Shown piece by piece: positions 1-9,119 of a DNA stretch of 64,000 nt. The notes beneath the pieces are model-generated. The model was not told the DNA's origin and made no database searches. It saw nothing but the letters and a program-made list of their open reading frames with translations. Every line of letters starts with the position of its first letter. The stretch's first letter is position 1. A program made the position numbers and the translations under genes. Where the stretch lies: NCBI GenBank assembly GCA_021397845.1, contig JAHSVC010000024.1:434001-498000 (forward strand). The letters are read 5' to 3'. The stretch is from Areca catechu. Lineage: Eukaryota > Streptophyta > Magnoliopsida > Arecales > Arecaceae.

Positions 1-976
1 AAAGACTGGCTGGCTTCTCTGAAGGGATCATCGACCAATGTGGGAAGAAGCCTTCTGTAATCTTCCTGATACCATGAGCTGAACATTTTCTGAAAGTTTG
101 TAAGACCAAGACCCCGCGAGAAAGATTTCTAAAAGTGTAAATTTAGTTTAATATTGTGCATCTGTATGAACTTAGCCACCGACTGTTCGCAAGCGATGTT
201 ATGTTTATGCTAGTTTTAAGAGACGTGAAGGTGGATTATTACTAACGGTAATCCTACAAATTCTCTCCCATCCATTGGATTTAGTTCGGAGCGGAAGCAG
301 TTACTCTTGTGCCAAGCATCATGCTTCCCCAAGAGGGCTGCCGACTGCATTCATTCCTGGGTTGCAAGGAGTCCACCTTTCTGATGGTTTCGCAAGAGAA
401 ATTGGTGTGGGCTGGCTTTGTGGGTTGCAGTTGAGCCCAAGCTAAGTTAACATAACTCCTGTTTTTTGGGTTTCTGTTTTTTTTCCTTGGCAAAAGAAGG
501 GGTGCAGCAAAACATGACATCAGAAATGGCGTCCCAAGAAGATCTTGATGATCCCGAAGGAAAACTGCCAGGGATCGACAAAAGGAATCGGAGTCCCTAA
601 AAGACGAAGCGTCCAAGGAAGGTAGTGGTAATTCTACAAAGTCGGGGGACTTGAACTCTTAAAGTGACCCTAGGAAGGTGGCGATGGCAGAGTCGGACTA
701 TTTCAGAAAATGAGATTGTTCACTTGAAGCAACAGCTCATGGAGGCGATTATATTATTCACTTGTGAAGCGTATGAAGATCTATGTGAACGGTTGGTGAC
801 GTCCTTCGTCAGGAAGTTTTTGGCTACCGGATGATCGTTGGATTTTACTCGGTGAGAGCTGAAGATGAGATGGATGATCGCACATGGATTCAAGATCATT
901 CATTTCTTTGGCATACATTTGTTGTTCCAATTTACACTAATTAAGGATTAGTACAGCCCTTGGGTGGTGGTGGACC
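1..976. other. Unassigned pre-insertion flank
   Basis: This is the sequence into which the outer copia element inserted; before that event it was contiguous with the bases from 30187 onward. One minus-strand open frame of 111 codons (281-616) has no recognisable motif and is probably chance. I see no LTR, primer site or conserved retroelement motif here, so the nature of the stretch is unknown. Confidence 0.4.
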
Positions 977-981
977 AGGTC
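977..981. repeat. Target-site duplication AGGTC (left)
   Basis: AGGTC lies directly before the TGTTG terminus of the copia-B 3' LTR. The same five bases follow the ...CCCAACA end of the copia-B 5' LTR at 30182-30186. A perfect 5-bp duplication 29.2 kb apart shows that both LTRs belong to a single insertion. Confidence 0.88.
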
Positions 982-1371
982 TGTTGTGGTACTAACTATA
1001 TTAAGACCATTCATTGAGAAATTTCTTGTGCGAAACATGAATCTTTATTTCCAGCATCATAATTATTGATGTCAATGCTGCAAGAGAAAAAAAATGAAAA
1101 AAATAAAATAAAATATATAATTAATTTTTATGCAAGATTTTACTAAGAGAAAAATCAATTTATAAGATTGGAACCTTACTCTCAATCCTGAACGGTTCTA
1201 TCAATAAGAAATCCAAAATTTCTCTTTCAAACTTTTAACTCTCGGCCCTTATAGATTTTCTGGAAATCCTTTCCATCTTCTAGATTCTCATACCTCGTTC
1301 TTGGCCCTTTGCCTCCATTTTTATAGCTTATGGTGCAAAGAACATCTCATCAAGAGTCAAACAGTCCAAAT
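982..1371 (-). repeat. Copia-B 3' LTR, outer part
   Basis: The segment begins TGTTGTGGTACTAAC and aligns with the start of the 5' LTR at 29305. It carries the TATA-like ATTTTTATAG (read on the opposite strand) near 1318-1328. The LTR is interrupted at 1372 by copia-A and continues at about 7456. Confidence 0.82.
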
Positions 1372-2357
1372 TGTTAGAGCTTATTTTTAAGTGCGCGGAC
1401 ATCCTTCTACCAGCAACCATTTAAAAAATCAATTGGAGGTGGCAGCAATAATGGATTGAAGCAATCAGCCTTGATAGCAACAGAGCCTTGACGCCTAGGA
1501 GACTTCCAACAACTTCAACATCCTCCAACCTTCCAGATTTTTACCATATCTGAAACTTCTTGCTTGGAACCTCAAACTATAGTAGAATCATGTCCAAAAA
1601 GCTCCAGATCGAACTCCAAGTAGAAGGGATAAAGGAAGACTCCCAAAATTTTGGCACTAGAATTCCTACTAGGACTAGGAATCCTTAGCAATCCTTCTCC
1701 AACACGTACCAGACCTTCCAGGTATGTTTCTGATGTGAAACCACTCCTATTAGGATCTCAAATCAAAGAGGAATAAGGCCTCAAAGCCTCTTGGTCAAAC
1801 TCTAAAAGGGTGGAGCAAGGGGTAGCTCCAAATCTAATTGTGCTAGGAATTTCTAGTTTGACTAGGAATCCAAGCACCAAGGATCTTCTTCCACCTTAGA
1901 CTTGGATGTGAAGGCTAGAGCTTTTCCCCGGTAGGGTGTGGCAACTAGAAAGGGAGAGAAGGGGGAAGAGAGAGGATATGAGGGAGAAAAGGATCTTCTA
2001 TTATGCTTGATCAAATCAGCCACATATATACAATATATATATATATATATACTATGTCACTTTGATCTAACCCTAAAAAACTCTCCTTTGACTAACTTGA
2101 TGTATAATTGAGTTTCTCAAGTCCAAGTATACCCTTGACTCAATCAAACATACATACCTAAGAAGACTCATAACCAATCCAATACAAGTTAGCCCTTTGA
2201 AGCTCAAGCCTCCTGAATCTCAAGACCCGAAAGACTAATAGCCTTTCACCCCATGACCTAAACTAGCCCTAGAAACCCCATGAACACATCATGAATGTTG
2301 GACCTTGGCCTTAGCCTTGGTCCCCTGATCCTTGGAAGCATCACATGAAGCCCAACA
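1372..2357 (-). repeat. Copia-A 3' LTR
   Basis: It pairs with 6536-7455; both share, for example, CAATCAGCCTTGATAGCAAC near the outer edge and GGTCCCCT near the inner edge. On the minus strand it is preceded by the purine-rich CCAAGGTAGAGAT (polypurine tract) and starts TGTTGGGC. A TA microsatellite at about 2030-2052 in the promoter region is longer than in the other LTR. Confidence 0.85.
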
Positions 2358-3700
2358 ATCTCTACCTTGGTTCCTCAAGGCATTAGCCAACTCCGTCCCT
2401 ATCCATTAGAACACACTTGTGAAAGTTGTCACATGAGAGAACCTTCGTTAGTGCATCCACCGGATTCTCCTCAGTATGTACTTTCACCAACTCCATCTCT
2501 CCATCCTCCATGAGCTCTCTGATCCGGTAGTACCTGATATTGATGTGCTTCATTCAAGCATGATAGACAGAGTTCTGTGCAAGTAGGAGTGCACTCTGGC
2601 TATCGCAGTGCACCCTAACGGCCTCCTGTTCAAAGCCCATCTTTAATGTTAAGCCCTTCAGCTATAGGGCCTCCTTTGCCACCTTTGTGATGCCAACGTA
2701 TTCCGCCTCCATGGTCAATAAGGTCATGATGGGATGCAAGCATAATCTCCATGAAACAAGACCTCCAAATAGGTTGAAAACAAAACCTATCATCAAATGT
2801 CGATGTCCATGTTTCCATCGAAATCCACATTCGCCAACCCTCCTAACAGCCCCTTAGCCTCCTTGGACATGTTGGAGAGTCCCTCAACACCTCCTTGATA
2901 TCCATAGTAGATGCCAACTCCAACTATGCTCGTCAAGTACCTGAAGATCCCCTTCAGGGCTCACCGGTACTCCCTGTCAGGCTATGCCATGAACCTACTG
3001 ACCTGGCTCATTACGTAGGCGATATCTGGCCTATAACAAATCATGGTATACACGAGACTTCCTACATCAGAGTCATATGGCACTCTCTATCTCCTAAGCC
3101 TTCACCTCAGTCTGTAGCGCCATGGTTATTGAGAGTCTGAAGTGCCTGGCAAGTGGCAACTCAGTCGGTTTCACTTCCTTCATCTTGAACCTATCTAAGA
3201 CCTTCTTTATATAACCAACCTGAGATAAATGTAGCACCCTCTTGGCTTAGTCTCTGAAGATCTCCATACATAAGATCTTTTTTGCAAGTCCCAAATCCTT
3301 CATCTCAAACTTTCGAGATAAGGCTGCCTTCAGTTCCTGTACAATCTTCCTACTTGTGCATGCTATCAGCATGTCATCCATATACAAAAATAGGTAAACC
3401 CTAGAGTTATCATCCAAAGATTTCACATACATACAAGAGTCATGATCGCACCTAGAAAGTTCGATGCTCCTCACAAAAGTATCGAATTGCTTGTTACCTC
3501 GATGATTGCTTCAACCCATACCTCGACTTCTGCAACAAATAAACTTTTCCTTCTAATCCTGGCTCTTTAAACCCTACGGGCTATTCCATATAGATGCTCT
3601 CCTCTAGATGCCCATGAAGGAATATCGTCTTGACATCCATCTGCTCTAGCTCCAAGTCCTGGACTGCTCAATGCTCAGCAGCACCCTGATGGAACTGTAT
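2358..3700 (-). pseudogene. Copia-A RT / RNase H remnant
   Basis: Minus-strand decayed 3' half of pol. The clearest part is 3247-3474, which contains YMDDML, the catalytic RT motif, followed by a KFEMKDLG stretch typical of copia RT just after the palm domain. The flanking bases continue the same family in other frames, with repeated stops. RNase H is expected toward 2400-3200 but only traces remain. It lies between the integrase remnant and the 3' LTR, as expected for copia. It cannot encode an active enzyme. Confidence 0.75.
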
Positions 3701-4549
3701 GACAACAGGAGAGAGTCGATACCTTCCTTCTGAGAGTATCCCTTGGTTATTAATCATGCCTTGAACTTGATACCTCCCTATTCTGAAAGCCCCTCCTTGC
3801 ATTGGTAAACCCACATGCAACCAATGGATTTCTTTTCCTGTGACAACTGCACCAATCACCATGTCTCATTCTTATGGAGAGACTGCATCTCCACGGATAT
3901 TGCTTGGACCCATCTCTTTGTCTTGGCTCTCCATAGCCTCCTCATAGGTGGAGTCCCCGTTCACTATCACTAGGGTGTATGGCACCATCTCTTCGAAGCC
4001 ATACTGTTTCGATTGCCTAATGTTCCTTTTGGACTTGTACAGTGCAACCCCAATGTCTGTTCTAGGTCCAGCTTGCTCCTACTGGACCTCTTGGCTTCTT
4101 TCTTTTGTTCAAGCTCTCTCTACTTATGGAGACACCCTCTAGGAGTGCTCCATCTAAATACTAAGTCCTCCAATGCATCTGCAAGTGGCAAAATAGAAAA
4201 TAATGTAAGTTATCCAGCACTGCCCTGCTAGACCACCTATTGCTCCTGCTGCTCTTCCATGCCACATGGCCTTTGGAGAACTAATTTTTGTCAAAGGTCA
4301 TATCCCTAATGATGATGACTGTCTTCTCCAAGGGATCCCATAGCCGGTATCCATTAACTCCTTGCGGATATCTCAAGAACACCATCTTCCATGACCTAGC
4401 ATCCAATTTGCTCTACTCTCCAGCACTGATGTGCACAAATGTCGAGCACCCAAATACCCATAGATGGCTCAGCCCAACCTTCCTTTTAGACCATCTCTTC
4501 TCTGGAATTCTACTGTTCAACTAGGTGTGAGGTAACCAATTCACCAAGT

Positions 4550-5150
4550 AACAGGCTATGTTAATCGTATTAACCTAGAACATCTTAGAAAGCATTGCCT
4601 ATAACCTCATGCACGTGCCTTCTCCATAAGGATCATGTTTATTTATTTGGCCACCCCATTTTGCTGAGAGTTTTTTCTAACCGAGAAGTATCTTTTGATG
4701 CCACACTCCTCATAAAAAAGTTTGAACTCCTTGCTGGTATACTCTCCACCATTGTCTGACCGCAAATACTTTACACTTCTACCCTACTCCTTCACTTCGA
4801 CTTTCCACACCTTGAGCCTTGAGAAGACTTTTGATTTTTCCTTCATAAAATAGATCGAAACCTTTTTGGAAAAATCATCTATGAGGGTCAAAAAGTATCT
4901 TGCTCAGTTTCTTGCTAAAATCAGAGATAGTTCCCATACATCTATGTGAACTAGTTCTAGTGAGCTTGCACTGTGGGCTGAACTATCGACAAACTGAACT
5001 CTTCTCTATTTTTCCATCTGGCAAAGCTCACACACTTCTGAAATACCTCCATCTAGATCTAGAATCAACCCATGTTTGCTCAACTCTTTCATCCCATAAT
5101 CTCCCATGTGGCCTACGTGGTAGTGCCATAATCGATGAGCCCCCTACTGA
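4550..5150 (-). pseudogene. Copia-A integrase core remnant
   Basis: Read on the minus strand, about 4620-4800 gives an RSDNGGEY block (second catalytic Asp of the DDE core), then a QQNGVAK-like block where the catalytic Glu is normally found. The expected Glu appears replaced by Lys. Stops interrupt the frame. Position between protease and RT fits the copia gene order. The stretch 3700-4550 between this and RT contains more pol-derived but unreadable sequence. Confidence 0.65.
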
Positions 5151-5152
5151 TC

Positions 5153-5611
5153 CTACACTACAGTTGCTATATTAGTCTTCCCAGTCACCATAGATCTTTC
5201 CATCCTATAAAGGTTATTCTCCAACCTCCTACCTCTCATCACTATTATGGCTTCACTGGAGATGTTTAAAACTCTACTCCTGAATTGACTACTAAAGTTG
5301 TAACCACTCTGCTCCAGATAGCCCAGTGATACCATATTTTTCTTCAATTCGGGACATACATCACATTCATGAGAATCCACACGATCCCATCAAATATCCT
5401 CACCCGAACACTTTTCAATTATAATGACCTAGCACGGGTGATCATCTCCGAGTTTTACAATTCCCTCATCGATCTTGGTGTAAGTCACAAACCAAGACTG
5501 ATTCGGGGTATAGTAATGCAAACATGCAGAGTCTAGGATCCATATATCTATGCAATGCTTGTGACCATTTGATACAACCAAGAGGTCATCCTCGATTTCT
5601 TTATCAGTCAC
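5153..5611 (-). pseudogene. Copia-A aspartic protease and pre-integrase linker
   Basis: Minus strand. The upstream part (5429-5611) has ILDSAC, the copia protease active-site motif (usually DSG or DSA plus Cys). The downstream part (5153-5380) reads PELKKNMVSLG and resembles the conserved pre-integrase stretch found in copia polyproteins. The two parts are separated by a frame break. It follows gag directly, as in an intact gag-pol polyprotein. Confidence 0.75.
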
Positions 5612-5617
5612 CGTATT

Positions 5618-6420
5618 CTATGCATTAGACCCTCCCCTATCTCCTTTCTTGTTCTTCCATTGTGGACAATCCTGTTTGAAGTGCCCGATCTCATTGCACT
5701 TGTAATACTTTACTTCTTTCTTGCTCTTGCTCTTCATCCGGGACTTCAAATGTCCCCTTTGCCTGGATCTTTCCCTTCCTCTTTTAGATCTCTTCCCAAC
5801 GGCTAAGCCCTCCTGGGGAATACCTTCTTTGGTCAACTTCTCTCTATGCTCATTAGATCGCAACACCGAGACCATGTCTTCATACTCCAAGGTCTCCTTG
5901 CCGTAGAGCATGTAGTAACCAATGAATCAAAGGAAGGGGGGAGTGAGCATAGCAAAAGCAATGATTTATCTTCCTCCTCTAACTTTATTCTGATGTTCAG
6001 CAACTCGTTGCATATCTGGTCAAACTTCTAGATGTGATCTACAACATCTCCAACTTCCTGCATCTGAAAGTTGTAGAGTCTCTTCTTGAACATCAGTTTA
6101 TTGCATATGTTTTTTTCCATATAGAGACTGTACAACTTCAACCATAAAGTCTTTGGGGTCCTCTCCTTTATCACCAAATAGAAAGCCACTTTCGTCAAAC
6201 ACCCTCTAATCATAGTGCAAGCCTTCTCCTTTAGGGACATCTATTGCTTCTTTGACATCCTATCAGCCTTTTTCCTCCAATGCCTGATCCAAATCTAACC
6301 GACCAAGAAATCTTCTACCTAAACTTTCTACATAAAAAAGTTTCCTTTCCAATCAAACTTCTTAAAATCAAACTTCATGTTGCTTCCCATGGCCGGATCT
6401 AAGCCAAACACAACAAATAA
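5618..6420 (-). pseudogene. Copia-A Gag with zinc knuckle
   Basis: Minus strand. The segment 6028-6240 resembles the UBN2-type copia Gag core (LWLKLYSLYMEKN). The segment 5618-5911 contains a lysine/arginine-rich stretch followed by a CCHC knuckle, C-x2-C-x4-H-x4-C (YYKCNEIGHFKQDC), that binds the genomic RNA. The parts lie in different frames. Gag would form the cytoplasmic virus-like particle. The start near 6380-6420 is uncertain. Confidence 0.75.
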
Positions 6421-6520
6421 ACCAAGGGATTTGAGAAATACCTCGATAAGTACCTTGCCAAAATTTTAACCTTTAAAGATCTACAACTTCTAGTGTCTCC
6501 CATGATCTCCATGCAACTCG

Positions 6521-6533
6521 GGCTCTGATACTA
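6521..6533 (-). other. Copia-A primer-binding site (tRNA-iMet)
   Basis: On the minus strand this reads TAGTATCAGAGCC, one mismatch from the canonical TGGTATCAGAGCC complement of the initiator tRNA-Met 3' end. It lies two bases inside the 5' LTR end, which fixes element orientation and the LTR boundary at 6536. Confidence 0.8.
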
Positions 6534-6535
6534 CT

Positions 6536-7455
6536 TGTTGGAGCTTGTTCCCAAGTGCATAGATGGGGGGTTAAAGTAATCAGCCTTGATAGCAACATAG
6601 CCTTGACACTTAGAAAACTTCCAAAAGCTTCAACATCCTACCAACCTTCCAGACCTCACCAGATCTAAAACTTCTTGCATGGGATCTCAAACCATAGTGG
6701 AATCACAATCCAAAAGTCCTAGGTCAAACTCCAAGCACAAGGGACAAAGGAAAACTCCCAAAATTCTTGGTGCTAGGATTCCTACTAAGACTAGGAATCC
6801 TTAGCAATCCTTCTCCAACACCCACCAGACCTTCCAAATGTGTTTCTAATGTGAAACCACTCCTATTGGGATATCAAACCAAAGAGGAATAAGGTCTCAA
6901 AGCCTCTTAATTGAACTCCAAAAGGGTGGAGCAAGGGATAGCTCCAAATCTGATTACGCTAGGGATTCCTAGTTTGACTAGAAATCCCGGCACCAAGGAT
7001 CTTCTTCCTCCTTGTACTTAGACGTGAAGACTAGAGATTTTCTCCTGGTAGGGAGTGGCAACCAGAGAGGAAAAGAGAGGGGGAGAGAGGATATAAGGGA
7101 GAAAAGGATCTTCTATTATGCTTGGCTCAAATTAGCTCTATATATGCAATATATATACACTAGGTCACTTTGACCTATTCCTAAAAAACTCTCCTTTGGC
7201 TAACTTGATATATAATTGAGTTTTCCAAGTCCAAGTACACCCTTGACTCAACCCAAACATACATACCTAGAACTCATAACATGTCTAATATAAGTTAACC
7301 CCTTGAGGCTCAAGTCCTCTGAACCTTAAGATCCGAAAGACTGATAGCCTTTCACCCTAAGGTCCAAGCTTGTTCTAGAAATCCCATGAACACATCATGA
7401 ACCTTAAATCATAGCCTTAGCCTTGGTCCCCTAATTCTTGGAGCACCACATGAGA
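6536..7455 (-). repeat. Copia-A 5' LTR
   Basis: Partner of 1372-2357. It begins TGTTGGAGC on the plus strand next to the primer site. A TA-rich TATA-like promoter lies near 7137-7165. The outer end stops at ...CACATGAGACTCC and lacks the final AGCCCAACA of its partner, so the boundary with copia-B is uncertain by several bases. Confidence 0.8.
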
Positions 7456-8026
7456 CTCCATTTTTATAGCCTATAGTGCAAAGAGCATCTCACCCGAAGT
7501 CCAACGGTCTAAAGTGCATCCAAATCAGAGTCTTGTAGCCTCTTCAACTCGGATTTAAACTCCAGGATAACTTGTAACCATCCAATCACCATCCATTGCA
7601 TCTCAAATCAAGCTAGATTGGCCCAAATCATGTGGAACAATCTGCATCAGAGTCGGGCATGCTCTTGGCCATCTGATCAAAATAGGATCGATGCTCAACT
7701 ACTCGATCACATACATTTTATGCCTAGACCATGATATCCCATTCATAGACTACTCTAAATGCTTCGAAGACCGCATCACCTCGCTTATGGACTGCCCGAT
7801 CCATGTACACTATGATAGGAGGCCAAAACAAATGCTAAAGAAAGCAGTCGTTTGGGCCTGGGCTGGCAGCACACTCGCGCGCGCATGCTGGGTCACGTGC
7901 TGGGCCACGCTGGCCTATGAGCCATGCCTAACCTACATGCCAGCCATAGATCTTGGCTCCTTTTTTTTTCTTCTTAGACTTTTTTTAGGCTTCTTTAAGA
8001 ACCGAACTTGAGGTGCTACCCCAACA
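7456..8026 (-). repeat. Copia-B 3' LTR, inner part
   Basis: It aligns with 29640-30181 of the 5' LTR over its whole length (shared blocks such as GGCCCAAATCATGTGGAA and AGTCGGGCATGCTCTTGG). It ends ...CCCAACA at 8026 and is followed by ATCTCCATCTTG, the complement of the polypurine tract. The 106-codon plus-strand open frame here is LTR sequence, not a gene. Confidence 0.85.
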
Positions 8027-8731
8027 ATCTCCATCTTGACTCAACGTTCAGCCTTCACCTGACTTTAAAAGCTTCTTCAAGGATCGCGCCCCAATGCCAT
8101 AGGGTAAATGCTTGCTATTTATGGATAGGCAAACATAGAAGTTAAGTCAGACTGCTCGATCCTATCTCTATCATGTACTATGCTCTATTTGACCTAAGAC
8201 CTATTTGAGAAAGTCTCTTGTAGTATAAGAATTTCACCTTGCGAGATCGCCTATTATCCTCCCGAGTCTCTTGTCCCGTGCCCTCGATCGCATAACTTGA
8301 TTTATTTGGCAAGTGGACATAACCATATCTACTCTCTAGAGAGTCGAATAGCTCATCTCTATAATAGATATGATGTGGACAACAGAATCTAAAATCTAGT
8401 AGAAAGAAAGAGATACCTCATTGGATACCATAAGTACATCACTATAGTATCCGTTATCATCTCTATCATTGACCACCGCCATGTAGCATTCGTCCGATTC
8501 TCGAGCTACGAGCAATCTCTGATATGATGCCCCAGCTTGTCATACTAGTAGCAATTAATCCTTATGCATCCTTCAACTTGGATTGCCCACCTTGCAATCC
8601 TCTATCACTCTACCTTCTGTCGCCAGAAATTGCCAACGCTGAGTTTCGGCCTGAACTCAAAGCTTTCTTTTCCCATCTGAAAATCTTATTTTGGAATAAT
8701 ACCAAGGGATCTCCTTCATCTTAATGGTGCT
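8027..8731 (-). pseudogene. Copia-B gag C-terminus and protease start
   Basis: Read on the minus strand, 8512-8553 encodes a CCHC zinc knuckle (C-Y-x-Y-DKLGHHIRDC) with one Cys changed and a stop inside. Further on come a SDVLMVSNEVSL-like linker and an ILDS protease start at about 8390, then a shifted CPHHIYYRDELFDSLE stretch typical of the copia protease N-terminus. Coding similarity then ends and the polypurine tract follows about 200 bp later, so the rest of pol is missing. Its upstream half is on the other side of the nested gypsy elements, at 28745-29300. Confidence 0.65.
8727..8731. repeat. Target-site duplication GTGCT (left) of G1
   Basis: GTGCT directly precedes TGTGTTAGACATTAG. 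The same five bases follow ...CTAATGTCTAACA at 28745-28749. This delimits the whole 20-kb gypsy nest, including the inverted LTR arm at its left end, as one insertion event plus a later nested one. Confidence 0.82.
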
Positions 8732-9097
8732 TGTGTTAGACATTAGAATAATGAAAATTAACCCGACTTTATTTGATTAAAATTAATACATTTTGTGATA
8801 TTTTGTAGGAATTGACTATATAAACGTGTAGATCTTGATTTTAGGAGTCCAACGATGCAAACGGAATGTAATTCGGACTTCGAACGGGCCTGAAATGGAA
8901 TTTAGAAGATTTTAGCACGGATTTCAAAGCTGCATGATTTTTGGAGCGAACCTTAAAACATTTTGCTGGCTCACGGTGGACCGGCTCAATGGTCCACCGC
9001 ACGACCTCTTGGTCCACGGCAGCCATTGCTGCCGGTCCACGGGCAGAGCCATGGACCACCATGCTCCGATCGCGCCGAAACTCGCCTGAGAGCTTTC
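8732..9097 (+). repeat. Inverted copy of the G1 LTR U3 end
   Basis: This arm is the reverse complement of about 10590-10947 (for example TGTTAGACATTAGAATAATG against ...CATTATTCTAATGTCTAACA). Homology ends at GAGAGCTTTCCCC. From 9096 the sequence is the 18-base tRNA-Asp primer-site complement (TCCCCGGCAACGGCGCCA, 9096-9113), then AAAATC and the start of the LTR at 9120. The outermost two bases, TG, match the last two bases of the polypurine tract next to the LTR elsewhere. The open frames here are shadows of palindromic LTR sequence. Confidence 0.85.
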
Positions 9098-9119
9098 CCC
9101 GGCAACGGCGCCAAAAATC

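Larger units (their letters stand above)
1372..7455 (-). mobile_element. Copia-A: nested Ty1/copia element
   Basis: A minus-strand copia element of about 6.1 kb with LTRs at 1372-2357 and 6536-7455. The order read on the minus strand is 5' LTR, primer site, gag with zinc knuckle, protease, integrase, RT with YMDD, RNase H remnant, polypurine tract and 3' LTR. This integrase-before-RT order is diagnostic of Ty1/copia. The coding region is broken by many stops and shifts. It sits inside the copia-B 3' LTR. The right LTR lacks the last few bases seen in the left LTR, and about 60 bp of host LTR sequence is present on both sides. Confidence 0.85.

Noticed and set aside
281..616. 111-codon minus-strand open frame
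   Set aside because: No motif, no context, composition like its surroundings.
7691..8011. 106-codon plus-strand frame ending in a hydrophobic stretch, possible membrane protein
   Set aside because: It is wholly inside the copia-B LTR, and the matching part of the intact LTR at 29860-30150 does not keep the frame.
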